From an uncultured Bacteroidales bacterium (GTDB lineage: Bacteria; Bacteroidota; Bacteroidia; Bacteroidales; F082): 64,000 nucleotides of DNA. A program made the translations under genes and the position numbers. Below the pieces are notes generated by a model. That model saw only the letters and a list, made by a program, of their open reading frames with translations. It was not told the origin of the DNA and did not search any database. Every line of letters starts with the position of its first letter. The stretch's first letter is position 1. Of this stretch, positions 24,273 to 33,415 are shown one piece after another. The stretch is taken from assembly GCA_905234275.1 (NCBI GenBank), contig CAJOHD010000001.1:186001-250000 (forward strand), in the 5' to 3' direction.

Positions 24273-25810
24273 TATTTCAGATTCAATTTATTGGTTTTCA
24301 AATAGTTTTCAACGTTTGCGATGTCCTTGTAGAACGGCGTGTCTTCGATGAAGAGCGGCACCATCTCACGGATCTTGTCGTAAACCTTACGTGAAGTAGG
24401 AGCGAGCTTGTCGGCAATCTTCAGGCAGTCTGTTGCCTGCGCCAACGCGATGTACTGTATCGCCATCACTTGGAAGCAGTTTTCGACCACCTGCTTGCAA
24501 ATCAAGGCTGTGTTGGTGCCCATACTCACGATGTCCTGATTATCGTTGTTGTTCGGGATGCTGTGTACGTAGTTCGGCATCGCAAGTGTCTGACATTCAG
24601 CGGTTGTCGAGGTGGCGGTGAACTGACACGCCTGCATTCCGTAATTCAAGCCGAGTGTGCCTAAGTTAAGGAACGGTGGCAAAATGCCATTGATTCTGTC
24701 GTGGAACAGATAGTTTAGCTGTCGTTCAGCTGTCATGCAGAGACGTACGAGTGCGATTTTAACCTTGTCTTCCTCGAGCGAGATGTAGTCGCCGTGGAAG
24801 TTTCCGCCATGATAAACGTATTGTGATTCCGGGTCGACGATAGGGTTGTCGCATGCCGAATTCAACTCGTCTTCGATGATATTGCGGGCGTTTTGCAAGG
24901 TGTCGTAGATAGGGCCGAGGATCTGCGGAGTGCAACGCAACGAGTAATATGCCTGAACCTTATGCTCGAAAACTTTCACGTCTTTATGACCGTAGTCGTA
25001 AAGCTCATGCGCACGTTTCTTCAAGCATTGCGAGCCTTTCGAGAGTTCGCGCATCCTGCGTGCCATAACCTGCTGCCCCTCGTGACGACGGCAGCTGTTT
25101 TCGCCTTCCGACATATAATCGTCAAACGAAGCGGCAATCTCGTTCATCCACACTGCTGCCAATGTAGCCCAGTCGAGCAGATTCTCAGCATACAGCTGAT
25201 TCACCACGCTGATGCCGGTCATCACTGATGTTCCGTTGGTGATGCTCAAGCCTTCGCGGATGTGCATCTTCAGCGGAGTGAGTCCGAGTTGTTTCATCAC
25301 GTCGGCCGACTTACGCCATTCGCCTTTGTAGTGGACCTCGCCCTCGCCAATCAAACAGAGCGCTATGTGTGCCAACTGCACCAAATCGCCGCTAGCACCC
25401 ACGCTGCCGTGCATCGGGATGAAAGGGTAGATGCCCTCGTTGATGAACGAAATCAACAGGTTGGCGACGTCGACATGAACTCCCGAACGGCATTGTAACA
25501 CCGTGCCCAAGCGTGCAATCATTGCTGACTTGACATAAACATCGTCGAGTGGCTCGCCAGCACCAGTGGCATGACTGCGGATGATATTATATTGCAAATC
25601 AGTGAGATAACGGTCGTCAACGCGCCATTGTGCCATAGGACCGAAGCCTGTGTTGATGCCGTAAATCACCTTTTCGGCGGCGAATTTCTCCAAAAAACGG
25701 TAGCAAGCTTCCACACGAGCCTTCCAATCGTCGGAAACCTCAATGTTTTCGCCAGAATACAAAACTTTTTCTACTTCGCTGAGAGTTATTCTGTCCTTAA
25801 AAGTTATCAT
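24272..25810 (-). CDS. Aromatic amino acid/histidine ammonia-lyase (first pigment gene)
   Basis: 512 residues. The MIO cofactor forms from Ala139-Ser140-Gly141 (GSVGASGDLVQLA). The family deaminates an aromatic amino acid without oxidation. At the substrate-selectivity position the pair reads Ser79-His80 (IIRSHATG), the pair I associate with histidine lyases rather than the His-Leu pair of bacterial tyrosine lyases; yet there is no hutU, hutI or ftcD nearby and it opens an aryl-polyene operon. Tyrosine to 4-coumarate as polyene starter is therefore the contextual prediction. The promoter lies at 25845-25877. Confidence 0.82.
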   Translation of the reverse strand: MITFKDRITLSEVEKVLYSGENIEVSDDWKARVEACYRFLEKFAAEKVIYGINTGFGPMAQWRVDDRYLTDLQYNIIRSHATGAGEPLDDVYVKSAMIARLGTVLQCRSGVHVDVANLLISFINEGIYPFIPMHGSVGASGDLVQLAHIALCLIGEGEVHYKGEWRKSADVMKQLGLTPLKMHIREGLSITNGTSVMTGISVVNQLYAENLLDWATLAAVWMNEIAASFDDYMSEGENSCRRHEGQQVMARRMRELSKGSQCLKKRAHELYDYGHKDVKVFEHKVQAYYSLRCTPQILGPIYDTLQNARNIIEDELNSACDNPIVDPESQYVYHGGNFHGDYISLEEDKVKIALVRLCMTAERQLNYLFHDRINGILPPFLNLGTLGLNYGMQACQFTATSTTAECQTLAMPNYVHSIPNNNDNQDIVSMGTNTALICKQVVENCFQVMAIQYIALAQATDCLKIADKLAPTSRKVYDKIREMVPLFIEDTPFYKDIANVENYLKTNKLNLK

Positions 25811-25844
25811 AAAACACTCGTTATTGCAAAATTGTTAAAACTTG

Positions 25845-25877
25845 CAAAAATAACAAAAAAATCAACAGATTTCCAAA
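25845..25877 (-). promoter_or_regulatory. Promoter of the main pigment operon
   Basis: Minus strand: TTTG at 25877-25874, 21 bases, TATTTTTG at 25852-25845, then about 35 bases to the ammonia-lyase start. The genes from 25810 to 6828 are tightly packed or overlapping with no further promoter form, so this probably drives about 19 kb. Confidence 0.6.
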
Positions 25878-25933
25878 AATATATAAAAATAAAAAACACG
25901 CAACCTTTAAGATGGTCTGGTTAAGAAGAAGTA

Positions 25934-27922
25934 TTAGTTTTTAATAACTTTATAGTATTGGAATAAACTATCTGAGAATTGTAATTTTAAAATGTATATT
26001 CCAGAAATCAGATTATTGATGTCGATTGACGAAAAATTATCTGATAAAACATTATCAATCAATAAATTACCTTGTAAATCGAATAATTGGCAGCGACAGA
26101 GCTCTTTGTTTGTTGAAATATTCAAGATCCCATTGCTCGGATTAGGGTAAATCGTGGCGTTATGTTCCGAAATCTCATCAACAGCATCAAAGCAATAACG
26201 GTATGTCCAGTTTTCTGCTAATGAGTTATCTAAATCTAAATCAATAAGTTGCAGATATGGACCGTTGCCATCTGGCTCAGTAGGCCACGGCTCTGAATCT
26301 GCATAATGCACCTCGTCGATGACGTTGCCCCAAGCGTCTGCAATAACGATTTTTTCGGATTTGTTGGAAAGCTTCCGCTGATATTCTCCAAAAGGAATAT
26401 TGTTATAGTATTGAATATATGTCAAGGAGTCAGAACATAATACTAACGAGTCGCGGGCTGCGAGATTAGAACCGTTTGGGAACTGGTATGTGATACCCAA
26501 CTCGCGGAGATAGATGCCGGTTAAATCGACATCCTCATCGCCGTTGTTGTTGATCTGGATAAACTCGAGCTGATTGCCGTTAATAGTAGTGTCTACATCC
26601 ATCGGATGATAGTGAATCTTGGAAATCACGAGTGGTGGCAGATCAATAACATCACAGTTGTCGTACGAACCGATATGCTGGTTTAACCAATTGATTCTCT
26701 GTTGAATCCATGTCTTCATCGACTGTAATTCTGACGCATGAGAATTCATCTGATGCCATCTCTGGTTGTCACGAACTACAGCTTCTGAAATCCAGGAGTC
26801 AATCTCGTCCATTCGGTCGCATAACCTGTTGTAATCCAATACATTGCCATCTGAAGTTACCTCAAACCAACGTTTGGCTAAATAGCAGTGGAATTCGTCA
26901 GTGTCGAACAGGTCTTTCCAGAATTTAGGACCGGTATTGTCGTGATTGTCGAACTGCCACACGTCGTATCGACTTCGATCCCCAAACTCATCGTGACCAT
27001 ACGCGAGGTTATAGTCCCAGATAGGACCGGCACGCAACTTGCCTCTGTTGTCCTTATGGAAAAACGTACTCAAATGATACACATCGACATTTGATGAGAA
27101 TTCTGCCATAATCATGAAATCCACAAAAGAGGATACATCAATGATGCTTGGGATGCCGTTATCTATTGAAACATTGTGACTTTCTGCTTTATCTGCAAGG
27201 TCGAAGAACACATTTTTTATATAATTGTGTTGTGCTGCCGTTATATTTCCAGGTTTGGGATATTCATGAATAAAAACTGCAGGTTGAGGCCACCAGTTAC
27301 CGTTGTTGCTTTCCATTTCCCATTCATAATAATCGCCATTCGACCTGTCTGTTTGGACGATATGTCCGCCGTCTTTATCAATGTTTACACGGTTGTCGTC
27401 AGCCTTGATCTTCTCCATGAAGACATAAAGTCCCTTGTAATCGTCGTTGATGATAACCTCGCAATAAACGCGTCTGGAAGCATATTGCCCAAGTTGTTCG
27501 AAAAGTTCGTATGACAACACATCACGTAAACCTGTCTGGTCGAAAGCCAAGGAGTTGAGCACCCAGTCATTCTCTTTCGGCATGCCTAACAGACTGACAT
27601 TGTTATTCGTAATGTCATCATCCATCAGTGTTTCAAGTCCGTAAGGCTTTTTAGCCGGCATCTGCGACGAGCTTCCACGTCTTTCTATGCCGATGCGACC
27701 GTCATAATTCAAAAACTCGGGGTTGTTGATGTCTGAGAGATGGTTCCTCGATCCGTCCTGATGCCATATTATCTTCATGGTTCCCAACACCTTAGGCTCG
27801 TCGGGAATGTTGACGTGGCCGTCGGTTTCGATAACCACAATAGGAAGGTTGCTGTCGGTGAAGGTTTGTGCCACCGACAGGATTGGAATCCAAAATAATA
27901 ATATAACAAATAGTTTTTTCAT
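25934..27922 (-). CDS. Secreted CotH-kinase / lamin-tail protein with type IX sorting tail
   Basis: 662 residues. Signal peptide (cleavage near ILSVAQ). The CotH domain spans about 50-400: RRGSSSQMPAKKPYGLE, GLYVFMEKIKADDNRVNI and the Mg-binding-like AGPIWDYNLAYG. A lamin-tail-type beta domain covers about 430-560 (LEFIQINNNGDEDVDLTGIYLRE). The last 75 residues (ATIYPNPSNGILNIST to YYKVIKN) form a type A C-terminal sorting domain of the Por/type IX system, so it is exported to the cell surface. CotH proteins phosphorylate secreted proteins. The role of this one is unknown. Confidence 0.85.
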   Translation of the reverse strand: MKKLFVILLFWIPILSVAQTFTDSNLPIVVIETDGHVNIPDEPKVLGTMKIIWHQDGSRNHLSDINNPEFLNYDGRIGIERRGSSSQMPAKKPYGLETLMDDDITNNNVSLLGMPKENDWVLNSLAFDQTGLRDVLSYELFEQLGQYASRRVYCEVIINDDYKGLYVFMEKIKADDNRVNIDKDGGHIVQTDRSNGDYYEWEMESNNGNWWPQPAVFIHEYPKPGNITAAQHNYIKNVFFDLADKAESHNVSIDNGIPSIIDVSSFVDFMIMAEFSSNVDVYHLSTFFHKDNRGKLRAGPIWDYNLAYGHDEFGDRSRYDVWQFDNHDNTGPKFWKDLFDTDEFHCYLAKRWFEVTSDGNVLDYNRLCDRMDEIDSWISEAVVRDNQRWHQMNSHASELQSMKTWIQQRINWLNQHIGSYDNCDVIDLPPLVISKIHYHPMDVDTTINGNQLEFIQINNNGDEDVDLTGIYLRELGITYQFPNGSNLAARDSLVLCSDSLTYIQYYNNIPFGEYQRKLSNKSEKIVIADAWGNVIDEVHYADSEPWPTEPDGNGPYLQLIDLDLDNSLAENWTYRYCFDAVDEISEHNATIYPNPSNGILNISTNKELCRCQLFDLQGNLLIDNVLSDNFSSIDINNLISGIYILKLQFSDSLFQYYKVIKN

Positions 27923-27930
27923 AATTTGTT

Positions 27931-28036
27931 GTCATTTCGAGCTTGTCGAGACCTGAGCTTGCGAAAGCATTCACCTTGGTGAATAAGTCCGTTAAACAAG
28001 GATTTCTCCATTTCGCTTCGCTCCAGTCGAAATGAC
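27931..28036. repeat. GTCATTTCGA hairpin repeat, copy 1
   Basis: Begins GTCATTTCGA and ends TCGAAATGAC, with a degenerate middle containing GATTTCTCCATTTCGCTTCG. It lies between two minus-strand genes. Related copies at 43977 and 58003 share the ends and the GAGAAATCTC/GGAGATTTCT inner arms; this copy has diverged in the middle. Confidence 0.75.
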
Positions 28037-28044
28037 GGAGAGCG

Positions 28045-29037
28045 TTATTCTTCAGGATACTCCGGAATCTCGATGATTTTCAGAGATTCTGCGAGGTATG
28101 CCGATGCAGTAAGTTGCGGGTAGTTGAGCAGTACCGAGATGGCATCTTGGTGCTCTGCGCGAATCTTCACCATCTCTTCTTCAATCTCCATAGCTATCGG
28201 GAGCTGCTCTTTGAAACGAATCTCACCGGCTCTGTCGACAGCGTCGCGGATGATAGGAGCCACCTCCTCATAATATTTCAGAAGCACCTTGTTGCGAGCT
28301 TCCTCGTCTTCAGTGTCAAGCTTTGCTGCATATTTCTTGTAAATGGCAGCGCACTGCTCGTCGGATTCCTGAAACACATTATCGACTTTATCGCCAATGG
28401 CTGTCCATCTGTCGATAGTAGGCTGCAATGGCTCAAGGTATTTGCTGGCTTCCACTGCTGCTTCCATCATCGCTGCCTCGGCCTGACCTTCGTTATAATG
28501 TGCCTGGAGATACGCCTCTTGCTCTTCCTCGCTCATCTGCGAGAGCATGTCGATTTCCTCTTTGCTGAGGCCTGTCGTCATCTCGGCATAATTATACGCT
28601 GCTGCCATTATCTGTGCAGAATCAGCATTCTGATAAGGCACCTCTAACACTTTGCCGGTGAGGTCGAGGACCTTCATCTGGAACTTCATGACCTCGCTCG
28701 ACAGCATCTTCAGACCCTGTCCGCTAAGCTCGGCCTTTTTATAGCTGACCATCTGTTGCACCGACGGAATCGGCTTGAGCTGGCGCATGATACCTTCGTA
28801 GGTGAGAGGCTCGTCGCTTTCCTCAACAGCCTGTTCTTCTACTTCAACATCAGGAATCTGGTCGACGATGGCATCTGATACCTTGTCGGCTGCTTTTTCC
28901 GATGTCTTCTCAATGATTTTGTCCTCAGTCTTTTGTTGCGCTTTCTTTGCAGCTTTTTCAAGAAAACCGCCAATCTGCGCGTTGGCAGTGAAAGTGCCGA
29001 TGATTACGGCAATTATCAACAAAACAAGTTTTTTCAT
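28045..29037 (-). CDS. Secreted coiled-coil protein of unknown function
   Basis: 330 residues. Signal peptide (cleavage near TANAQ, residue 21), then a long Lys/Glu/Ala-rich helical protein: EKAAKKAQQKTEDKIIEK at about 26-43 and acidic heptad-like stretches later (SQMSEEEQEAYLQAHY). No enzyme motif is recognised. The composition suggests a periplasmic helical or coiled-coil protein. It is 27 bases downstream of a lipoprotein gene, so the two may be co-expressed. Confidence 0.65.
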   Translation of the reverse strand: MKKLVLLIIAVIIGTFTANAQIGGFLEKAAKKAQQKTEDKIIEKTSEKAADKVSDAIVDQIPDVEVEEQAVEESDEPLTYEGIMRQLKPIPSVQQMVSYKKAELSGQGLKMLSSEVMKFQMKVLDLTGKVLEVPYQNADSAQIMAAAYNYAEMTTGLSKEEIDMLSQMSEEEQEAYLQAHYNEGQAEAAMMEAAVEASKYLEPLQPTIDRWTAIGDKVDNVFQESDEQCAAIYKKYAAKLDTEDEEARNKVLLKYYEEVAPIIRDAVDRAGEIRFKEQLPIAMEIEEEMVKIRAEHQDAISVLLNYPQLTASAYLAESLKIIEIPEYPEE

Positions 29038-29064
29038 GGTATAATATTTTTAAGGTTAATTAAA

Positions 29065-29655
29065 TTATTGTAACACTTTGTTTAAAGTTATATAATCAGG
29101 ATATGCAAGTTGTTGACCGCCAACGGTGATATATGGTTTTATCTTAATTCCCACGTTGACAGGATCGCTGCTCGCACCGGCTAATTTGAATGCCAAATTG
29201 ACGATGGCGTCAGCCGATTCGCCGCCAAACAGCTGGAAAAGGTCGGTGGAAACCGGTATGGTGACGGTGTTGCTGGCATTTGCAGGCACACTGATGGTTT
29301 GGTCTAATGTGGTGGCAATCACTCTTTTATCGTTGAGCGTCAGGATATAGTCCATCTTTGTCATCGAAGCCGGACTGGAATTCGGGTTGGTGACGTCAAG
29401 GTTGACGTTGAAAGTGACAGGCAGCGACTTGTTGACCAAAGCTCTGGTGAGCGCAATGGCCTGATTTACATTCAAATCACTCCTTGTCATGCCTTTTCTC
29501 AGATTCAAGCCGAGCATCTCAACGCTGTTGACACTGTTGAAATCAAAGGTACATTTGGCAAAATTAGCCATCTGTGACATCTGTTGAAGCACATCGCACG
29601 ACGTCAATCCGATGGTGACGAGGACGATTAAAAATATTCTTTTGATTTTTGACAT
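29065..29655 (-). CDS. Lipoprotein with LEA/WHy-like beta-sandwich
   Basis: 196 residues. The signal ends in the lipobox-like GLTSC (Cys20). The mature part alternates strands in the pattern of LEA-14/WHy-type domains (MLGLNLRKG, LPVTFNVNLDVTNPNSSPASM, ISVPANASNTVTIPVSTDLFQLF). Such domains occur in periplasmic lipoproteins of this phylum with unknown roles. It lies between two secreted-protein genes on the same strand. Confidence 0.7.
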   Translation of the reverse strand: MSKIKRIFLIVLVTIGLTSCDVLQQMSQMANFAKCTFDFNSVNSVEMLGLNLRKGMTRSDLNVNQAIALTRALVNKSLPVTFNVNLDVTNPNSSPASMTKMDYILTLNDKRVIATTLDQTISVPANASNTVTIPVSTDLFQLFGGESADAIVNLAFKLAGASSDPVNVGIKIKPYITVGGQQLAYPDYITLNKVLQ

Positions 29656-29676
29656 GATAGAAAAAATTTATCCGTT

Positions 29677-30744
29677 CTATTTAACAATAAGTTTTTCAGA
29701 CAATCTGTCGTTCATTTTAACAAAATAAACACCTTTTTCCAGCGTAACTGTCTCTTTCTCAACGATTTCTTTTTGCAAAACTATCTGCCCGAGCATATTT
29801 GTGATTGTCACAATCCCACTGCCTTCTATCGTGACATTTCCGCTTGAAGGGTTAGGGTAGATGTTTAGCGTCGTGATGTTGCATTCATCGATCGATTCAT
29901 ATCCTGCTGTTGCCCATAGTGTAAGCATCGTTGTGGCACAATCGCAATCGAGGGTAAACAAGATGTCGACAAAGCCCATTTCACCGACTGTGATGTTAGG
30001 AGTCAATGTTGCTACTCCGGTAAACTCAACTGATTCGTCAGGTTCAACATGAAATGTGGTACATGCCTCTCCATCTTTGTAGAGATGAACATCGGTGAAA
30101 TACTCGCTAATGCAGTTGATGCGGACACCTGACGGCTCATATCCCAAGTTGGTGAACACGCAGTCGAATTCGACTTGTGAGCCTGGAGCTGCCAGTGTGT
30201 AATAGTTTGCAGGCTCCACGATAATGTCGTATTTTCCGACCATATCGACAATAACGTCGTCGATTGTAAGAACATAATCACCATAACTTGATACCGCGTG
30301 AATGCCGATATATGTGAAATCGGATGTCATCTCTTCTATGTAAGCCGAGAATTTCTCATAGCTGCCGCTGCTGACAATCTCGTTGAGCATTATTTGGGTC
30401 ATTGCGCTTGGATTTGCTCCGTTGCCAGCCCAAATCTCCAACTGGTAGCCGCCGTCTGATACTGCCCAAAGTGAGAAGCGATATTTCAACTGTTCGCTCA
30501 AATACATGGGCATAAACATCCACGATTCGGTGCTGTTTGTGTAGGCGTACCAATTGCCGTTGTGTGGTATGCGGTTGTGGTCTTGTTCAAGATATCCGGC
30601 GAGCCAGGTGTCGTTGGCGACCTCCCATCCCACAGGCGTTTCGCCATCGTGGTTGCCATATTCGAACCCTTCGATGAGCACGCTGTCGGCAAATGCAAAT
30701 CTTGTTATGAACAATATTAATAAGGTGATAAAAAGTTTTTTCAT
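29677..30744 (-). CDS. Secreted adhesin-like protein with type IX sorting tail
   Basis: 355 residues. Signal peptide (cleavage near RFAFA). Residues 22-170 match the choice-of-anchor J/cleaved-adhesin jelly-roll pattern (LIEGFEYGNHD, WMFMPMYLSEQLKYRFSLWA, YVLTIDDVIVDMV). A beta-sandwich of about 100 residues follows, and the last 75 residues (LNIYPNPSSGNVTIEG to SEKLIVK) are a type A sorting domain, so it should be surface anchored by type IX secretion. A minus-strand TATTTTTG box lies at 30773-30766. Confidence 0.82.
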   Translation of the reverse strand: MKKLFITLLILFITRFAFADSVLIEGFEYGNHDGETPVGWEVANDTWLAGYLEQDHNRIPHNGNWYAYTNSTESWMFMPMYLSEQLKYRFSLWAVSDGGYQLEIWAGNGANPSAMTQIMLNEIVSSGSYEKFSAYIEEMTSDFTYIGIHAVSSYGDYVLTIDDVIVDMVGKYDIIVEPANYYTLAAPGSQVEFDCVFTNLGYEPSGVRINCISEYFTDVHLYKDGEACTTFHVEPDESVEFTGVATLTPNITVGEMGFVDILFTLDCDCATTMLTLWATAGYESIDECNITTLNIYPNPSSGNVTIEGSGIVTITNMLGQIVLQKEIVEKETVTLEKGVYFVKMNDRLSEKLIVK

Positions 30745-30790
30745 AGTTATTTATATATCAACATGCAAAAATACAAAAAATTTAATCTTT

Positions 30791-30822
30791 TTTGTAATTA
30801 ATTCAAAAAATCACTATATTTG
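30791..30822 (+). promoter_or_regulatory. Promoter of a putative stand-alone RNA
   Basis: TTTG (30791-30794), 20 bases, TATATTTG (30815-30822): a full match to the phylum's promoter form. Transcription would begin near 30829, about 360 bases before the next start codon. Confidence 0.65.
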
Positions 30823-30828
30823 CAGTGT

Positions 30829-31100
30829 CATTAGTCATAACGACTTTTGGCGGACATATTGGAAAGACGTTGATCTAACGTTTTATCTGCGGCTTGTAGA
30901 ATCTGGTAAATTCAATAGTCATCAGCAAGATAAAGCAATAGACGACGTCCATGCGAATTGTTATATAATGGTGTTGCCCAACACCTACTTATATATAACT
31001 TTCCAGCGTGGGCTTCGGCGTTGCTTATCCTCTGATGATGGGCATTACCAGAGCCTTACAAGCGGGATAGGCATAGTTCAGACTCCCGCGCTTTTCTTTT
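30829..31100 (+). ncRNA. Probable structured non-coding RNA (6S-like candidate)
   Basis: No coding frame fits this 445-base gap, but it has its own promoter (30791-30822) and ends in a U-rich stretch after a stem. Pairings readable by eye: GGTGTTG with CAACACC (hairpin around 30970-30985); GCGTGGG 31006-31012 with CCCGCGC 31085-31091; GCTTATCC 31023-31030 with GGATAGGC 31065-31072; CTCTG 31030-31034 with CAGAG 31049-31053. The closing stem, wide internal bubble and inner stem recall 6S RNA, whose Bacteroidetes form is the 6S-Flavo motif; that identification is a guess. It could instead be a long leader, but a second promoter at 31115 argues otherwise. Confidence 0.45.
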
Positions 31101-31114
31101 ATGTTTCATGATTT

Positions 31115-31122
31115 TATATTTG
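31115..31122 (+). promoter_or_regulatory. -7 box ahead of the LPP20/CsgG array
   Basis: TATATTTG at 31115-31122, giving a start near 31129 and a leader of about 60 bases that contains a small hairpin (CGGCA/TGCCG). No clear TTTG lies 19-21 bases upstream, so it is a weaker match than that of the RNA. Confidence 0.45.
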
Positions 31123-31189
31123 TTATTCGGCATTGGGAGTCTGCCGGAAGTAAGAATTTACTATTCAATAACTATAAATTATTAAAATC

Positions 31190-31813
31190 ATGAAAAAGTT
31201 AAATTTACTTGGAATGACAATGCTTGGAGCATTGGTATTGGTAAGCTGTGGAAGTTCAAAAAACATGGCTGTACAGTCAAACATTGAAAAACAAACAAGT
31301 CTTGAAGGGGAAAAAGTTGTTGTTGAAACAACAAAACTTACTGGCTACGAAATGTCAGAGGGTCTTAGTGAAGACGGTACTAAACTTGTTACAATCGCTT
31401 ATAAGTGGTTCGCAGGTATTGGTAAAGCTAACGATAAACAAACAGCTATCGAGATGGCTGAACTTGAGGCAAGAGCAACAATTTCTAGGGTTATAGAAAA
31501 TGCAGTCATGGCTCAGTCAGAGCGTGGTAGTTTGGTAAACAACGGAGAAGTTCAGAAGGCATTAAAATCACATTGGCAACAGGTTAGTATGAGCATTCAG
31601 AATGCATGTGAGCCTTTTGGAGACACCAAAATCGAATATAATCCAACCACAAAGATGTATACAGCGACTCAGAAAGTTGCTTGCCGTGGTGACAAATACC
31701 AGCAAATGCTCAACAATGCAGGAAATTACAAGCCTAACAACCTTAGTGGTAAAGACCTTGATGATTTCGTAAAAGTAAATCAATCAATTATTGATGCAGC
31801 AAGAGGAAATTAA
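31190..31813 (+). CDS. LPP20-like lipoprotein A
   Basis: 207 residues. Lipobox VLVSC gives an acylated Cys20. The conserved core YKWFAGIGKANDKQTAIEMA, then ELEARATISRVIENAV, resembles LPP20/FlgO-type lipoproteins that bind near secretion or flagellar pores. It is a paralogue of the protein at 32821 (same KALKSHWxQ.S.SIQ.ACEPFGD and CRGD/IRGD-Y segments). It opens a plus-strand array that leads into CsgG-like genes three to six kilobases long in total. Function unknown; probably an outer-membrane accessory factor of the array. Confidence 0.75.
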   Translation: MKKLNLLGMTMLGALVLVSCGSSKNMAVQSNIEKQTSLEGEKVVVETTKLTGYEMSEGLSEDGTKLVTIAYKWFAGIGKANDKQTAIEMAELEARATISRVIENAVMAQSERGSLVNNGEVQKALKSHWQQVSMSIQNACEPFGDTKIEYNPTTKMYTATQKVACRGDKYQQMLNNAGNYKPNNLSGKDLDDFVKVNQSIIDAARGN

Positions 31814-31816
31814 TCC

Positions 31817-32824
31817 ATGAAAAGAATATTAACTATAGTATTGCTGCTGTTTGTTGGATATGTTGCAAAGACGCAGAATTATCCGTCGGAATGGGTGAAA
31901 TATACCTCCGACGGATATTTCCATGATATAGAGAATGCAAAGGACAAACAAACAGCCTTGGATCTGGCTCGCTCAAATCTTGCAAAACAGATTCAAGTTC
32001 AAGTACAAGAGCAGAGCCAAATTGATAAGCAAGCAATTAATGGCAAGACCAATATCCTTTATTCTTCACAGAAGAACTTTTCTACAGATGTCGATATGGA
32101 TCTTGCGCAGACTCTTAGCTATTATGATGCAAACACTTCAAAGTATTATGTTATTGCATATATTAATAAACAAGAAGCTTGCAATTACTATGAAAACGAT
32201 GTGAAAATGTTTATCAGCAATGTGAATAATATCATAACAATTGCTGATAATTACACAAACTCAGGATTTAAGTCAAGGGCGAAGGAAGAACTTCAAAGAG
32301 CCTTGGACATGTTTGATGGTAGAATAGGTAAGCCTTTCTTTTGGCTGAATGTTTTTGGCTTAGATGAGTATGATATCAAACAATATCTTAATAAGGTAAA
32401 CAAACTTGAACAGACTGTTAAATCGAAACTCGCAGATTTGGAATATGGTACTACATATTGTATTGTGTGTACCGCAGATAATTTCGGGCGCAAGTATTTC
32501 AAATTGGCTAATGAGATAAAGGGTGATTTAGCAGAATCTGGCTGTAACTTTGTTGATGATCCGAGTATGGCGGATTATGTGATTTATATTGATGCTTCAG
32601 CGAGGGAATATAATAAAGTCGTAACAGGTAATGTGACGGCATATTATACTTTCGTTGACGCTGCAATTGCAATTGACAAAGTGGCGACCAATCAGAGAAT
32701 ATTCGAAGACGAGATTTCGTTAAAGGGCTCTCATACATTGAGTTTTGACGAAGCTGGTCGTGACGGATACAAAAAGATTCGCAAAGAAATAAGCTCAATA
32801 TTAAAGGAGAATATTAAATTATGA
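31817..32824 (+). CDS. LPP20-domain secreted protein B
   Basis: 335 residues with a signal peptide (cleavage near AKTQN). The first 130 residues have the LPP20-like pattern (YPSEWVKYTSDGYFHDIENAKDKQTALDLARSNLAKQIQVQV), then a helical stretch, then a C-terminal domain (from about 210) similar to DUF4384/CsgG-type folds (ADYVIYIDASAREY). It starts three bases after gene A and overlaps the next start by four bases (ATGA), so the three are translationally linked. Confidence 0.68.
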   Translation: MKRILTIVLLLFVGYVAKTQNYPSEWVKYTSDGYFHDIENAKDKQTALDLARSNLAKQIQVQVQEQSQIDKQAINGKTNILYSSQKNFSTDVDMDLAQTLSYYDANTSKYYVIAYINKQEACNYYENDVKMFISNVNNIITIADNYTNSGFKSRAKEELQRALDMFDGRIGKPFFWLNVFGLDEYDIKQYLNKVNKLEQTVKSKLADLEYGTTYCIVCTADNFGRKYFKLANEIKGDLAESGCNFVDDPSMADYVIYIDASAREYNKVVTGNVTAYYTFVDAAIAIDKVATNQRIFEDEISLKGSHTLSFDEAGRDGYKKIRKEISSILKENIKL

Positions 32825-33381
32825 AGAAAGAGTTATTAACAGTTATTATGCTGTTGCTTGTTATGACAATAACAGCACAAAACACTACAACAAAAACCAT
32901 AAAGACAAATGGTTATGAAATGATCGAGACCATGAATGACGATGGTACGGATATGATCAAAAGACCTTATCGCTGGTTTGCAGGTATGGCAGAAGCTGAT
33001 GTTGAATCAGTTGCTGTTGAAATGGCGCAGCTTGAGGCTTATGCGACGGTTTCACGTGTTATAGAAAATGCAGTGTCAACTAATGCAGAGCGTTCTACAT
33101 TAACAGTTGACGGAAAAGTTGCAAAAGCTTTGAAATCACATTGGGATCAGATGAGTTTTAGCATACAGAAAGCATGCGAGCCTTTTGGCGATGCTATTTC
33201 AACATATAATTCTCAGACAGGATTATATGAGGTAATAGCAAAGGTCGGCATTCGTGGCGATCGTTATGTTAAAATTCTTGACGGTGCTAAAAAGGTACAA
33301 CCAGAAGGCCTTTCAAAAGAAGAGTTGCAGGAGTTTATAGAAGTTAACGATGCGATCATTGATGCTGCAAAAGGCAATTAA
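32821..33381 (+). CDS. LPP20-like secreted protein C (paralogue of A)
   Basis: 186 residues. Signal peptide (MTITAQ cleavage) but no lipobox, unlike its paralogue A. Shares YRWFAGMAEADVESVAVEMAQ, ATVSRVIENAV, KALKSHWDQMSFSIQKACEPFGD and IRGDRY with A. Probably arose by duplication across gene B. Starts within the stop of B. Confidence 0.7.
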   Translation: MKKELLTVIMLLLVMTITAQNTTTKTIKTNGYEMIETMNDDGTDMIKRPYRWFAGMAEADVESVAVEMAQLEAYATVSRVIENAVSTNAERSTLTVDGKVAKALKSHWDQMSFSIQKACEPFGDAISTYNSQTGLYEVIAKVGIRGDRYVKILDGAKKVQPEGLSKEELQEFIEVNDAIIDAAKGN

Positions 33382-33415
33382 TGAAAGGATTTATCAATTG
33401 AATTAAAATATTTAT

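Noticed and set aside
24272..25810. Naming the ammonia-lyase hutH
   Set aside because: Context is pigment synthesis with no other histidine-utilisation genes; the selectivity pair alone does not settle the substrate.
30829..31100. tmRNA, SRP RNA or RNase P RNA as the identity of the structured transcript
   Set aside because: There is no tRNA-like CCA end, no GGAAG/AGCAG SRP loop and no conserved RNase P P4 sequence.
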